From an uncultured Blautia sp. (GTDB lineage Bacteria; Bacillota; Clostridia; Lachnospirales; Lachnospiraceae), in assembly GCF_937880195.1 (NCBI RefSeq), contig NZ_CALFLA010000055.1:1-22729 (forward strand): 22,729 bases of DNA, in the 5' to 3' direction. Position 1 is the first letter of the stretch; each line of letters starts with the position of its first letter. Shown one piece after another: positions 1 to 7,551 of this stretch. A program made the translations under genes and the position numbers. The notes below the pieces were generated by a model. The model saw only the letters and a program-made list of their open reading frames with translations. It made no database searches and was not told the DNA's origin.

Positions 1-5
1 AAATA

Positions 6-1955
6 CTAAAAAAAGCCCAATTCTTTTTTAGAATTAGACTTTTTCAGTGCCCTTTCTTCTACAGCTTTGCGGGTCTCGTCGGACATGGTATAAAGGGCCT
101 CGTCCACTTCGCCGCAGGCTTCCTCGTAGTTTTCAAATCCGTTTTTACGGGAAAGCTGTACGAAGTTTCCTCTTGCATAATCCTCAAACTGGTTGGTTGC
201 CGGCGTCAGATCGCTGGAGCGTCCGTCTTTACTGTAATCAATATCCTCTTCTACTTCAAAGCTCTCTTCTGCAAGAACTGTGTGGGAATCGGAACGAAGG
301 GAAATGGTGTATTCGCCTTTTTCCAGAATATATCCGCCTCCCTGGATCTTGATTCCCTCTGAATCATAGGAAGCCATGTCTTCTTTTGCGATTACAAAGG
401 AAAGTGTTTCCTCTGCACCTGGCTCAAGAACCTTTGTTTTTCCAAAATCAATAAGGTTTACAGATGCTTTTTCAATTCCTCCGTTTGTATAAGGCGGAGT
501 GAAATAAACCTGCACCACATCCTTACCTGCCGTATCGCCTGTATTTTTTACTTTTACATCAAAAGATACGGTAAGTCCGTCGTCCACAAAATTTTCAATG
601 GACTGTTCAAAAGTGGTATAGGACAGTCCGTAACCAAACGGATACTGAACGGTATCTTCATAATTAATAAGACCTTCTTCTGCAGCAGTCTCATAGAATT
701 TATATCCTACATAAATACCCTCTGCATAATTTACAAAAGAAATATTTCCAAGGGCTGCCGGATCGTCCTTTACCATCTGCTGGTTCAGATCTTCTACATT
801 GTTGTAGGAATGATTTCCTATATTATTGATATACGGAGTATTCAGAAGATCTCTTACATAGGTGTCTGCTGTTTTTCCAGAAGGATTTACAGAACCGTTC
901 ATAATCTCACCAAGAGCGGCAAAGCCTGTATTTCCTGCGCCTGGCGCCAGAAGAACTGCTCCGATTTCCTCGTATTCATCTACCCAGCTTAATTCCATAG
1001 GATTGTTTGCATTGATGATCACCACAACATGGTCAAATTCAGAGCAGACCTTCTCAACCATGTCCTCCTCTGTTCTGGAAAGCTCCAGATAAGATTCTCC
1101 TTCTTCAAAATCATCATAATCCCCGTTATTTGTATAAGAAGCGTTTGTATAACCAAAATTTTCAGGCGCTGCCGCAACCTCTTCGGCAATGTTGTAGGTT
1201 CCGTCGATCACTGCCTTCATATCTGTAGGAAGGTCTGCGTTTTCTCCACCAGAACGTCCGATCACGACAACTGCAGTATCAGAAAACTCTTTTGCTTCCT
1301 CCATTACCTTATCTGTGTAAACATCCACTGTGGGCTCCGGGAGGGTCCAGTCCTGTTCGCTCATGCTGACTGTAGGACGCTCAGTGCGGTAATCTGTGTA
1401 GATCTTTGTAAGGGTTTCATTTGTCTTATATCCTGCATCCTGAAGAGACTGAAGGATCCCTACTGCAGTAGAAGCGTCTGAAGATCCTGAACCTGTTCCT
1501 CCGAAAATCGGATTTGTAGAATCCCATCCAAATACGTTCAGGCTGTTTACGTCCTCAGAAAGTGGGAGAAGTCCCTCGTTTTTCGCAAGGATCACGCCTT
1601 CTTCTCCTACTTTTTTGATTGTTTCCTTACTCTGCTTTACAGTCGCCTCGCTTAAATTTATCTTTGAGGCATTTAAAAATCCAGAAACATTTGTGTACAT
1701 AGGACCATAGCAGATTACGTTGGCAATCACTGCAATCACTGCAACAAATGCCAGAACTGCCTGCCACCGAACAATATGCCGGAATCCTTTTTTTGCTTTT
1801 GAGGCAGCAAACAGAACTACGATCATCACTACAAGGGCTGCAAGGATCACATAAATATATCCCTGAAGCTGTGTAATATAGGACTTCAAATCTGCTTCAC
1901 TGACTCCCAGACCTGTAAAAATCGGGCCCAGTACCTGTGTTAAAAATTTTACCAT
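6..1955 (-). CDS. Membrane-anchored GH3-like protein without a catalytic domain
   Basis: A 649-residue protein. Two hydrophobic helices (about 33-51 and 65-84) suggest membrane anchoring, with the rest probably outside the cell. A glycoside hydrolase family 3 C-terminal (alpha/beta sandwich) domain follows: EEGVILAKNEGLLPL at 118-132, PGAGNTGFAALGEI at 338-351, YPFGYGLSYTTFE at 438-450. An FnIII-like domain spans about 463-560. In the inverted GH3 enzymes common in Lachnospiraceae this order continues into the TIM-barrel domain with the nucleophile Asp. Here the frame stops after residue 649 and that domain is absent, so hydrolase activity is doubtful. The stop lies right after a run of seven T five bases from the window edge, so a frameshift into downstream sequence cannot be excluded. 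The ATG start has AAAGGGAAG upstream. Family assignment is firm; function is not. Confidence 0.85.
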   Translation of the reverse strand: MVKFLTQVLGPIFTGLGVSEADLKSYITQLQGYIYVILAALVVMIVVLFAASKAKKGFRHIVRWQAVLAFVAVIAVIANVICYGPMYTNVSGFLNASKINLSEATVKQSKETIKKVGEEGVILAKNEGLLPLSEDVNSLNVFGWDSTNPIFGGTGSGSSDASTAVGILQSLQDAGYKTNETLTKIYTDYRTERPTVSMSEQDWTLPEPTVDVYTDKVMEEAKEFSDTAVVVIGRSGGENADLPTDMKAVIDGTYNIAEEVAAAPENFGYTNASYTNNGDYDDFEEGESYLELSRTEEDMVEKVCSEFDHVVVIINANNPMELSWVDEYEEIGAVLLAPGAGNTGFAALGEIMNGSVNPSGKTADTYVRDLLNTPYINNIGNHSYNNVEDLNQQMVKDDPAALGNISFVNYAEGIYVGYKFYETAAEEGLINYEDTVQYPFGYGLSYTTFEQSIENFVDDGLTVSFDVKVKNTGDTAGKDVVQVYFTPPYTNGGIEKASVNLIDFGKTKVLEPGAEETLSFVIAKEDMASYDSEGIKIQGGGYILEKGEYTISLRSDSHTVLAEESFEVEEDIDYSKDGRSSDLTPATNQFEDYARGNFVQLSRKNGFENYEEACGEVDEALYTMSDETRKAVEERALKKSNSKKELGFF

Positions 1956-2022
1956 GGTTCTTCCCTTTCCTTCGTTTATTTGGTGCTTTCAGGAAACCTT
2001 TCTCTCTGTTTCCTGTTAAAAA

Positions 2023-2031
2023 AGTATAGCA
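2023..2031 (-). promoter_or_regulatory. Candidate extended -10 promoter of the GH3-like gene
   Basis: Minus-strand TGCTATACT fits an extended -10 (TGnTATAAT). No convincing -35 lies 17 bases upstream, which suits an activator-dependent or extended -10 promoter. It lies about 70 bases upstream of the start codon. Confidence 0.5.
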
Positions 2032-2057
2032 GATTTTCTCATATTCTCCCGAATTTG

Positions 2058-2088
2058 GCATGAAATGCAGAAATTCTGCATAAAATGC
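2058..2088. promoter_or_regulatory. 31-bp dyad, candidate operator of the GH3-like gene
   Basis: The core ATGCAGAAATTCTGCAT (2065-2081) is a perfect 8+1+8 palindrome. It is flanked by GCAT on the left and ATGC on the right at equal distance, extending the dyad to 12 of 15 matching pairs. It sits just upstream of the -35 position of the candidate promoter, where an activator would bind; it could instead be a repressor or hairpin site. No regulator gene for it is identifiable here. Confidence 0.5.
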
Positions 2089-2116
2089 AAAAAACACCCA
2101 GGGGTCATCCCCTGGG
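2089..2116 (-). terminator. Rho-independent terminator after the kinase gene
   Basis: On the minus strand CCCAGGGG and CCCCTGGG form an 8-bp stem around the four-base loop ATGA, followed by TGTTTTTT. The kinase stop codon TGA lies inside the loop (2105-2107), so translation runs into the terminator stem. Confidence 0.93.
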
Positions 2117-3409
2117 CAGTAATATTTTCAGCTCAAACCAGTTGTTTTTCACTCCAAAATCCACGCTTCCATTATATTTCTGAGCTGTCTGTATCATACT
2201 TTTTAATCCAAATCCATGATTTTGCTTATCGCTTTTTGTAGTGCTGATCAGCTGATTCTCATTTTTTATGATCTCATTTTCACAGTAATTTTCTACTTTG
2301 ATAAAAACAAAATTCTTTTTCTGGGAAACAGATACATGGATCAGCCGTTTTTCCTTTTCCGGGATCATAACCACGTGTTCAATGGCATTGTCCAGGGCGT
2401 TTCCAAAAATCGTGCAAATATCTATCACATGGATAAAATCCAGGATTTTCCCGTCTGCCACACAGGTAATCTGAATATTATTTTTTCTGCAGTGAAAAAT
2501 CTTTGCTGCAAGTATGGTGTCCAGAACACGGTTTCCTGTTTTATTCCATGTCTCAAAAGAACTAAGCTCATCTTCCATGGCGTCCAGCCATTCCCCGCGC
2601 CTTACGCTGTCTGTTTCCGCCCTCAGCCCTGCAATCTGGTGCTTCAGGTCATGGTACTTCATCTGGATCAGATCCAGACTGTCCTGATAATTACGGTACT
2701 GGTCGTACTGGGTTTTCAGCACAAGGTTCATGGCGGAAAGCTCTTTTTCTGCCAGATACTCAAATATTCTGCTCTGGTACGCATGGAGAATAGCGATTCC
2801 TCCCATGTCCGCCAAAGTTCTGATATTAAACATATCGGAACGGAGGGTTGCGGAAAATGGGGAATTTTTATAAATAAAACTAAGATTGCTGAAAGCAAAT
2901 ACAACTACCACAATTCCTGCTGCTGAAAAGGCTTCTTTTGCAGAAATCTGGGTTAAATAATCTCCGGTAAGAAGAGGGCTTGTGATCTTATACATTACGG
3001 CAAAGCATCCTCCGTAGATCAAAAAAAGTAAAAGCGCCGACTGCCAGAGATTTATGGATATTTCTTTTTGGAGAAAGGTATGGATCTGCCATTCAAGGGA
3101 GGCTGTGAACTCTGCCAGCAAAAACGCCTGGGCGCAGCAGTATACAGCGCTGATCCAGCTTATTTTCCCCCACAGAACAAGAAAAAGATACATCATCCCT
3201 GCAGCCATAAACATACAGGGAATCCAGAACATGGTAGGCAGATCGTCTGTAAAAATAAGAAACATACTCTGCACAACAAGGAAGGCAGCGCTGCTTACCC
3301 AGAAAAGGCAGCTTTTTAGTCTTCCCCTGATCATATATAAATAAAGCATACAGGCGCCCCATTCTGCCAGCGCCGTATAAAGTCTTGGAATATCTTCATA
3401 AAACTGCAT
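2105..3409 (-). CDS. GHKL sensor histidine kinase (AgrC/LytS-like)
   Basis: A 434-residue membrane sensor kinase. The first ~210 residues are rich in hydrophobic helices (about six spans, e.g. 32-52, 59-80, 122-140, 161-180). A cytoplasmic linker and a GHKL-type kinase follow. The phosphoacceptor is probably H253 in KYHDLKHQIAGLR (251-263), the HDxxH pattern of the HPK10/AgrC group. The N box is FGNALDNAIEH (335-345) and the G box is NHGFGLKSM (397-405). It starts two bases after the response regulator stop, so the two are a cognate pair by position. The signal is unknown; peptides are usual for this family. Its stop codon lies in the loop of the operon terminator. Confidence 0.92.
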   Translation of the reverse strand: MQFYEDIPRLYTALAEWGACMLYLYMIRGRLKSCLFWVSSAAFLVVQSMFLIFTDDLPTMFWIPCMFMAAGMMYLFLVLWGKISWISAVYCCAQAFLLAEFTASLEWQIHTFLQKEISINLWQSALLLFLIYGGCFAVMYKITSPLLTGDYLTQISAKEAFSAAGIVVVVFAFSNLSFIYKNSPFSATLRSDMFNIRTLADMGGIAILHAYQSRIFEYLAEKELSAMNLVLKTQYDQYRNYQDSLDLIQMKYHDLKHQIAGLRAETDSVRRGEWLDAMEDELSSFETWNKTGNRVLDTILAAKIFHCRKNNIQITCVADGKILDFIHVIDICTIFGNALDNAIEHVVMIPEKEKRLIHVSVSQKKNFVFIKVENYCENEIIKNENQLISTTKSDKQNHGFGLKSMIQTAQKYNGSVDFGVKNNWFELKILLPRG

Positions 3410-3411
3410 TT

Positions 3412-4116
3412 TTATTCTCCATTCATATATCGTATGAGACAGTCCATAAATTCTTTTTTCTTTGTACGGCTTACTGGGATCCTTTTTCCATTAATCATAC
3501 AGTCGCTTCCTGCCATACCGTCTACAAGCTTCATATTCACAAGAAATCCTTTGGCGCAGCGGAAAAATCCCTGATCTTTCATAGTTACTTCCAGTTCTTT
3601 CAAAGAGGCTCTGGATGTGATCTCGCCCCGGTCTGTAAAAAAGATTGCGTTATGTCCCTGGCTTTCTATATAAAACACTCTGGAAACATCCAGCTTTTTC
3701 ACACCATTTTCTGTTGGTATAGTTATATAGACTTCTTTCTTTTTTCGGATCCTTCCAATAGCCTTATCCAGCTTCTGAGAAAAAGAAAAATATTCCACAG
3801 GCTTTACCACATAGTCCATGGCGTCAACCTCATATCCCCGCACTGCGTACTGGATCATATTGGTAATAAACATAATGATCACTTCATCATCCAGACTTCG
3901 GATCTTTTCTGCCGCTGTCATTCCGTCCATAAATTTCATCTGAATATCCATAAGGATAATATCATATTCTCCATTATAATCCTCTACAATATCCTCTCCG
4001 TCTGTATAAACCGTTACTTTGATCTGCCTGTTATGGTCTTTTTCATATTTCCTGATAAAATCAAGGATCTGCTCGGCAAACAGTTTTTCATCTTCCACAA
4101 CAGCAATATGAATCAT
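3412..4116 (-). CDS. LytTR-family response regulator
   Basis: A 234-residue DNA-binding response regulator. The receiver domain covers about 1-120, with acidic pocket E8/D9, phosphoacceptor D57 in ILMDIQM and conserved K106 in VVKPVEYF. A LytTR DNA-binding domain occupies about 130-232 (FYIESQGHNAIFF, RCAKGFLVN, IPVSRTKKKEF). Its ATG overlaps the fdhD stop as ATGA, so translation is coupled to fdhD. Such regulators usually act on promoters with paired LytTR direct repeats; I could not identify a target site confidently here. Whether it senses anything tied to formate metabolism is unknown. Confidence 0.93.
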   Translation of the reverse strand: MIHIAVVEDEKLFAEQILDFIRKYEKDHNRQIKVTVYTDGEDIVEDYNGEYDIILMDIQMKFMDGMTAAEKIRSLDDEVIIMFITNMIQYAVRGYEVDAMDYVVKPVEYFSFSQKLDKAIGRIRKKKEVYITIPTENGVKKLDVSRVFYIESQGHNAIFFTDRGEITSRASLKELEVTMKDQGFFRCAKGFLVNMKLVDGMAGSDCMINGKRIPVSRTKKKEFMDCLIRYMNGE

Positions 4117-4835
4117 GCAGCTCCTCCTTTCCCAGAAATATTACTTTTAGAATAGCAGTTTCCATTTCCTTTTCTTATAAACCCGTAAAGAGCAATATTC
4201 TGTCTGCAGGCAAGTTCTGCCGCCCTCTCCGTTACCGCAGCCCTGGAAACCACTGTTCCGATCCCAGAGTAAATCACCTTTTGAAGATAATCTGAAGAAA
4301 CTCTTCCGCTGGTAAAGATCACGCATCCATCTAAAGAAATACCCTGAAGAAGCGCCTTTCCTACTGCCTTATCCAGAGCATTATGACGGCCAATATCTTC
4401 AAAACTGCAAAGAATCTCCCCATCCTTCCATAAAGCGCAGCAATGGGCGCAGCCTGTTTCTCTAAAAAGCTCTCCCGGCTTTTCAAAAATTTTATCTGCC
4501 GCAGCCAAAAGCGTCAGTGGATCTCCATCATAAGGCTTTTTTTGCCCATGGTTCTGCGGCTGGCTTTCTCCGGCTTTTTTTGCAGTTTTTACATGAATCT
4601 CCTCTTCTTGCTCTCGGACTATGATTTCTTCAATTTCTTCCGGTCCGCTGATCCGGTTTTCTGTATAAAGGCGTCCTGTGACCAATTCCTCCAGATTCTC
4701 TGGGGTACAGCTGATCCGAAATTCTTTACTTTGATCCAGATATACGTGGTACACTGCTTCCAGCGCCGCCATATCTTTGCATTCAAAAAAATTATTATTT
4801 GTTATTTTCTGAATAGAAATCTCTATTTTTTTCAT
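4113..4835 (-). CDS. fdhD: FdhD, formate dehydrogenase sulfurtransferase
   Basis: A 240-residue protein, shorter at the N-terminus than the E. coli protein of about 277. In the family, FdhD takes sulfur from a cysteine desulfurase and passes it to the bis-MGD cofactor, which activates formate dehydrogenase. The sulfur-carrying cysteines are seen as GCAHCCAL (C129, C132, C133). The conserved block FEDIGRHNALDKAVG (145-159) and the FTSGRVSSDYLQK segment (174-186) follow. A GAAAGGA ribosome site precedes the ATG. Its partner is the FDH at 15575-17764. It is separated from selA by the oppositely oriented tRNA-Sec gene, and no strong promoter of its own could be identified in the 70 bases upstream. 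It is coupled by a 4-base overlap to the response regulator downstream. Confidence 0.95.
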   Translation of the reverse strand: MKKIEISIQKITNNNFFECKDMAALEAVYHVYLDQSKEFRISCTPENLEELVTGRLYTENRISGPEEIEEIIVREQEEEIHVKTAKKAGESQPQNHGQKKPYDGDPLTLLAAADKIFEKPGELFRETGCAHCCALWKDGEILCSFEDIGRHNALDKAVGKALLQGISLDGCVIFTSGRVSSDYLQKVIYSGIGTVVSRAAVTERAAELACRQNIALYGFIRKGNGNCYSKSNISGKGGAA

Positions 4836-4856
4836 AAAAGTCCTTTCTGCTGTCTA

Positions 4857-4885
4857 TTGAAATTCCTGACGTATCCTGTTATAAT
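4857..4885 (+). promoter_or_regulatory. Sigma-A-type promoter of the tRNA-Sec gene
   Basis: TTGAAA (4857-4862) and a consensus TATAAT (4880-4885) are separated by exactly 17 bases. The tRNA begins 20 bases after the -10 box, so the primary transcript would carry a leader of about 13 bases. The promoter starts 21 bases from the divergent fdhD start codon. Confidence 0.9.
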
Positions 4886-4904
4886 GTTCCGGTATCAAAA
4901 ATGT

Positions 4905-5002
4905 GGATGTCGTTGGGTAACTGGTGTGCCCCCTGGTCTTCAAAACCTGTGCTGGACGTTAAGAGCGCCCTGGGTGAGTTCGATTCTCACAGGCATCCGC
5001 CA
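4905..5002 (+). tRNA. selC: tRNA-Sec (anticodon UCA)
   Basis: A 98-base tRNA with encoded CCA. The anticodon TCA (4940-4942) lies in a CTTCAAA loop and reads UGA. It has a long variable arm (about 4951-4972), T stem GTGAG/CTCAC and acceptor ends GGATGTC/GGCATCC. Size, anticodon, long extra arm and position between selA and fdhD identify it. By simple folding one non-pair appears in several helices: G.A at the eighth acceptor pair, U.U in the anticodon stem and A.C in the variable arm. It has its own promoter and terminator and runs opposite to all neighbours. Confidence 0.93.
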
Positions 5003-5013
5003 GAAAACAATGA

Positions 5014-5042
5014 AGCTGTGGAGCATTCCACAGCTCTTTTTT
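5014..5042 (+). terminator. Terminator of tRNA-Sec, possibly bidirectional
   Basis: AGCTGTGGA and TCCACAGCT form a perfect 9-bp stem with loop GCAT, followed by CTTTTTT. In the minus direction, arriving from selA, the same stem is followed by a weaker T-rich stretch, so it may also end selA transcripts. Confidence 0.93.
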
Positions 5043-5049
5043 ATCTATT

Positions 5050-6480
5050 CTAATGAAAGAGAGCTTCTTTTAGAGCTTTTATAAGCAAAGACGTTTCCTT
5101 AGCAGAAATTGTCCGCATCTCCAGCCATACTTTTTCATTTTTTATATGAGCGATCACAGGAACCGGAAGTTTTCTCAGACGGCAGGAAAGCTCCTCTGCA
5201 CTTTCCTCTTTCGGTTCTATTACCACAGCATAATCCGGCATTTCCTCTCCCGGAAGGGAACCTCCGCCTACTGCAGAAAGGCTTTTTTCTAAGGTAATTC
5301 TGCCCGGATATACCCATTCACCCAATTCCCCTATAATCTCCTCTGCCTGTAAGCGCAGTTCATCCTCGCTTCTGGCGATCATCTGTAATACAGGAATATT
5401 CTCCCAGGCATTTTTTTCATCCAGGTATTCTCGAAAGGTAGCTTCCAGGGCTGCCGTAGTAAACTTATCCAGACGCAGCATACGCATCATCGGATGCTTT
5501 TCTATAGCCTTTATATACTTTTTCTTTCCGGCAATAATCCCTGCCTGGGGACCTCCCAGAAGTTTGTCCCCGGAAAAGCAAACCACGTCCGCCCCTTGCT
5601 TCAAAACTTCCTGAACCGTAGGCTCATGAGCCAGTCCATATTTTTCCAGATTTACTAGAACGCCGCTTCCCAGATCCACGATCACCGAAACCCCATGTTT
5701 TTCACCCAGCTGTGCCAGTTCCTTTACAGATGTTTCTTCAGTAAAGCCCACAATCTTATAATTGCTTGTATGAACCTTTAATAAAGCAGCTGTTTCTTCC
5801 CGGAGAACCTTTTCATAGTCTGAAATCCTTGTCCGGTTGGTGCAGCCTGTTTCTCTTAAAATGGCGCCGCTTTGTTCCATCACATCAGGAACACGGAACC
5901 GTCCTCCGATTTCAATCAGCTCTCCTCTGGAAACTACCACTTCTTTTTTTTCTGCCATAGCCCCAAGAATTAAACTTACTGCGGCAGCATTATTATTGAC
6001 TGCCACAGCGTCCTCCGCTCTGGTGATCTGGCAGATCAGGTCTTTATAATGACACTGGCGACGTCCTCTTTTGCCTTCTGAAAGTTCATACTCCAGGTTT
6101 GAGTAGCCCCACATAGCTTCCAGTACCGCTGCTCTTTGATGCTCTCCCATAGGAGCCCGGCCCAGATTTGTATGGAGAATAACCCCCGTAGCATTCAGAA
6201 CTCTTTGAAAAGAGGGGGTATCTGATTCCCTAAGCCGCGTTCTACTCCTGTCAAAAATCCAGGCTTGGAATACCTCCGGCTTTGTCTTTTTTGTATTTTG
6301 TAGAAGCTTTTCCAGGCCTTCTTCTCTATGAAGGATCTGATTTCGAAGGGCATCCAGCGCTTCACGAAAAGCCTCTGTCGTCCTTTCTTTGCCATATTGC
6401 CTGCAAAGCTCTGCACCTTCTGTCTCCCCAAGAAGGCGGTCTACCTTTGGAAGCTGTCTTAAGATTTTATTTTTATCCAT
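5050..6480 (-). CDS. selA: SelA, L-seryl-tRNA(Sec) selenium transferase
   Basis: A 476-residue PLP enzyme that converts Ser-tRNA(Sec) to Sec-tRNA(Sec) using selenophosphate. The family signature is clear along its length: VLNATGVILHTNLGRAP (94-110), YSNLEYEL (126-133), VNNNAAAVSLILG (161-173), DLGSGVL (269-275), and the PLP lysine K306 in CFSGDKLLGGPQAG (301-314). Length matches bacterial SelA (about 460-470). It starts 15 bases after selD with only a weak purine-rich ribosome site, so translation probably depends on selD. It makes Sec-tRNA for the FDH and SelD of this window. Confidence 0.97.
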   Translation of the reverse strand: MDKNKILRQLPKVDRLLGETEGAELCRQYGKERTTEAFREALDALRNQILHREEGLEKLLQNTKKTKPEVFQAWIFDRSRTRLRESDTPSFQRVLNATGVILHTNLGRAPMGEHQRAAVLEAMWGYSNLEYELSEGKRGRRQCHYKDLICQITRAEDAVAVNNNAAAVSLILGAMAEKKEVVVSRGELIEIGGRFRVPDVMEQSGAILRETGCTNRTRISDYEKVLREETAALLKVHTSNYKIVGFTEETSVKELAQLGEKHGVSVIVDLGSGVLVNLEKYGLAHEPTVQEVLKQGADVVCFSGDKLLGGPQAGIIAGKKKYIKAIEKHPMMRMLRLDKFTTAALEATFREYLDEKNAWENIPVLQMIARSEDELRLQAEEIIGELGEWVYPGRITLEKSLSAVGGGSLPGEEMPDYAVVIEPKEESAEELSCRLRKLPVPVIAHIKNEKVWLEMRTISAKETSLLIKALKEALFH

Positions 6481-6495
6481 AATTTTCTCATTTTC

Positions 6496-7533
6496 TTATT
6501 TCAGAATCAAATATTTTTCCTGTTTTTCCGTTACTTCTCCAATCTGGGAACAGGGAAGTTCCAGGTTTTTTAACCTATCCAGAAGGCTGGCTGCTTCCTG
6601 TTTCGGCACTGAGAGAAGAAGTCCTCCCGAAGTCTGGGGATCATAACAGAGATCCTCCATCCAGGTTTCGGGAATCTCGCTTTTTATATCTTCTTCCAGA
6701 TATTCTCTGTTTCTGTAAGCTCCTGCAGGGATCAGCCCCATTTCTGCATAAGAGGAAACACCGTCAAGAACAGGGAATTTTTTTGTATCCAGGATCAGTG
6801 TTTTTTTACTTCCCTTTGCCATTTCCATTGCATGTCCGGCAATTCCGAATCCGGTAATGTCCGTACAGCTGTGTACGGTAAACTCTGCGGCCATATCTCT
6901 TGCATACTTATTTAAAAATACCATTGTACGGGCTGCAGCGCGGATCTCTTCTTCTCGGGCCAGCTCTCCCTTAATGGCCGTAGATAAAATTCCTGTGCCA
7001 AGGGGCTTGGTAAGAATCAGAACGTCGCCGGCTTCTGCCCCGTAGTTTTTCCACATCTTTTTTGGATCTACAAAGCCGCTGACGCAAAGCCCGTATTTTG
7101 GCTCGTTATCAGAAATCGTATGGCCGCCTGCAAGGACTGCTCCGGCCTCTATAACTTTATCCGCGCCGCCTTTTAAAATTTCTCCCAGGATTTCAATATC
7201 CAGGCAGTCAGGAAAGGCGGCAAGGTTTAAGGCCACCTTTGGCTCTCCTCCCATGGCGTAAACATCGCTTAAGGCATTTGCCGCTGCAATCTGGCCAAAC
7301 AGATAGGGATCGTCCACAACCGGAGTAAAAAAGTCAACAGTCTGGATCATTGCAAGATCTTCGCTGATCTTATATACGGCAGCATCATCAGAGGTTTCAG
7401 TTCCCACTAAAAGCATGGGATCATTAAATTTTGGCAGCTTACCCAAAACTTGGGCAAGGGTCTTCGGACCTTTTTTGGCCGCTCAGCCAGAGGTGCTTGC
7501 CATTTGCGTTAAACGGATCTTCTGATCTGACAT
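6496..7533 (-). CDS. selD: SelD, selenophosphate synthetase (Sec-containing, UGA at codon 17)
   Basis: A 345-residue enzyme that makes selenophosphate from selenide and ATP. A frame opened only downstream of the UGA would begin at an internal position (7446). The true start is the ATG at 7533 with GGGAGG seven bases upstream. From it the frame reads TSG-UGA-AAKKGPKTLAQVLG, with UGA at 7483-7485. This is the site of the catalytic Cys17 of E. coli SelD, so the product is a selenoprotein. A hairpin 17 bases after the UGA serves as the likely SECIS element. The ATP-binding AIRS fold follows: GTETSDDAAVY, TVDFFTPVVDDPYLFGQIAAANALSDVYAMGG (in parts), CTDITGFGIAGHAMEMA, YDPQTSGGLLLSV. It lies between selB (18 bases) and selA (15 bases) in one operon. 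Needing Sec to make Sec could give feedback control. Confidence 0.96.
7453..7480 (-). promoter_or_regulatory. Bacterial SECIS hairpin in selD
   Basis: Downstream of the UGA the mRNA can fold GGUC-CGAA-GACC as the apical stem-loop. AA/UU pairs and an outer GGC/GCC clamp extend it, with one bulged C. The apical loop starts 17 bases after the UGA, within the spacing SelB requires. Confidence 0.7.
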
Positions 7534-7551
7534 TTTTCTTCCTCCCTTCTG

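Noticed and set aside
1029..1481. 150-codon plus-strand open frame
   Set aside because: Antisense to the GH3-like gene; Cys/His/Ile-rich composition typical of a shadow frame.
3385..4155. 256-codon plus-strand open frame
   Set aside because: It is antisense to the response regulator over its whole length, lacks a ribosome site, and the minus-strand protein has full family motifs.
4836..4904. fdhD promoter on the minus strand
   Set aside because: Only TTGATA with a poor -10 (GATACG at 17 bases) is seen, overlapping the tRNA promoter; too weak to call.
6496..7446. Short SelD beginning at 7446
   Set aside because: It would lack the catalytic Sec/Cys loop and has no ribosome site; the ATG at 7533 has both.
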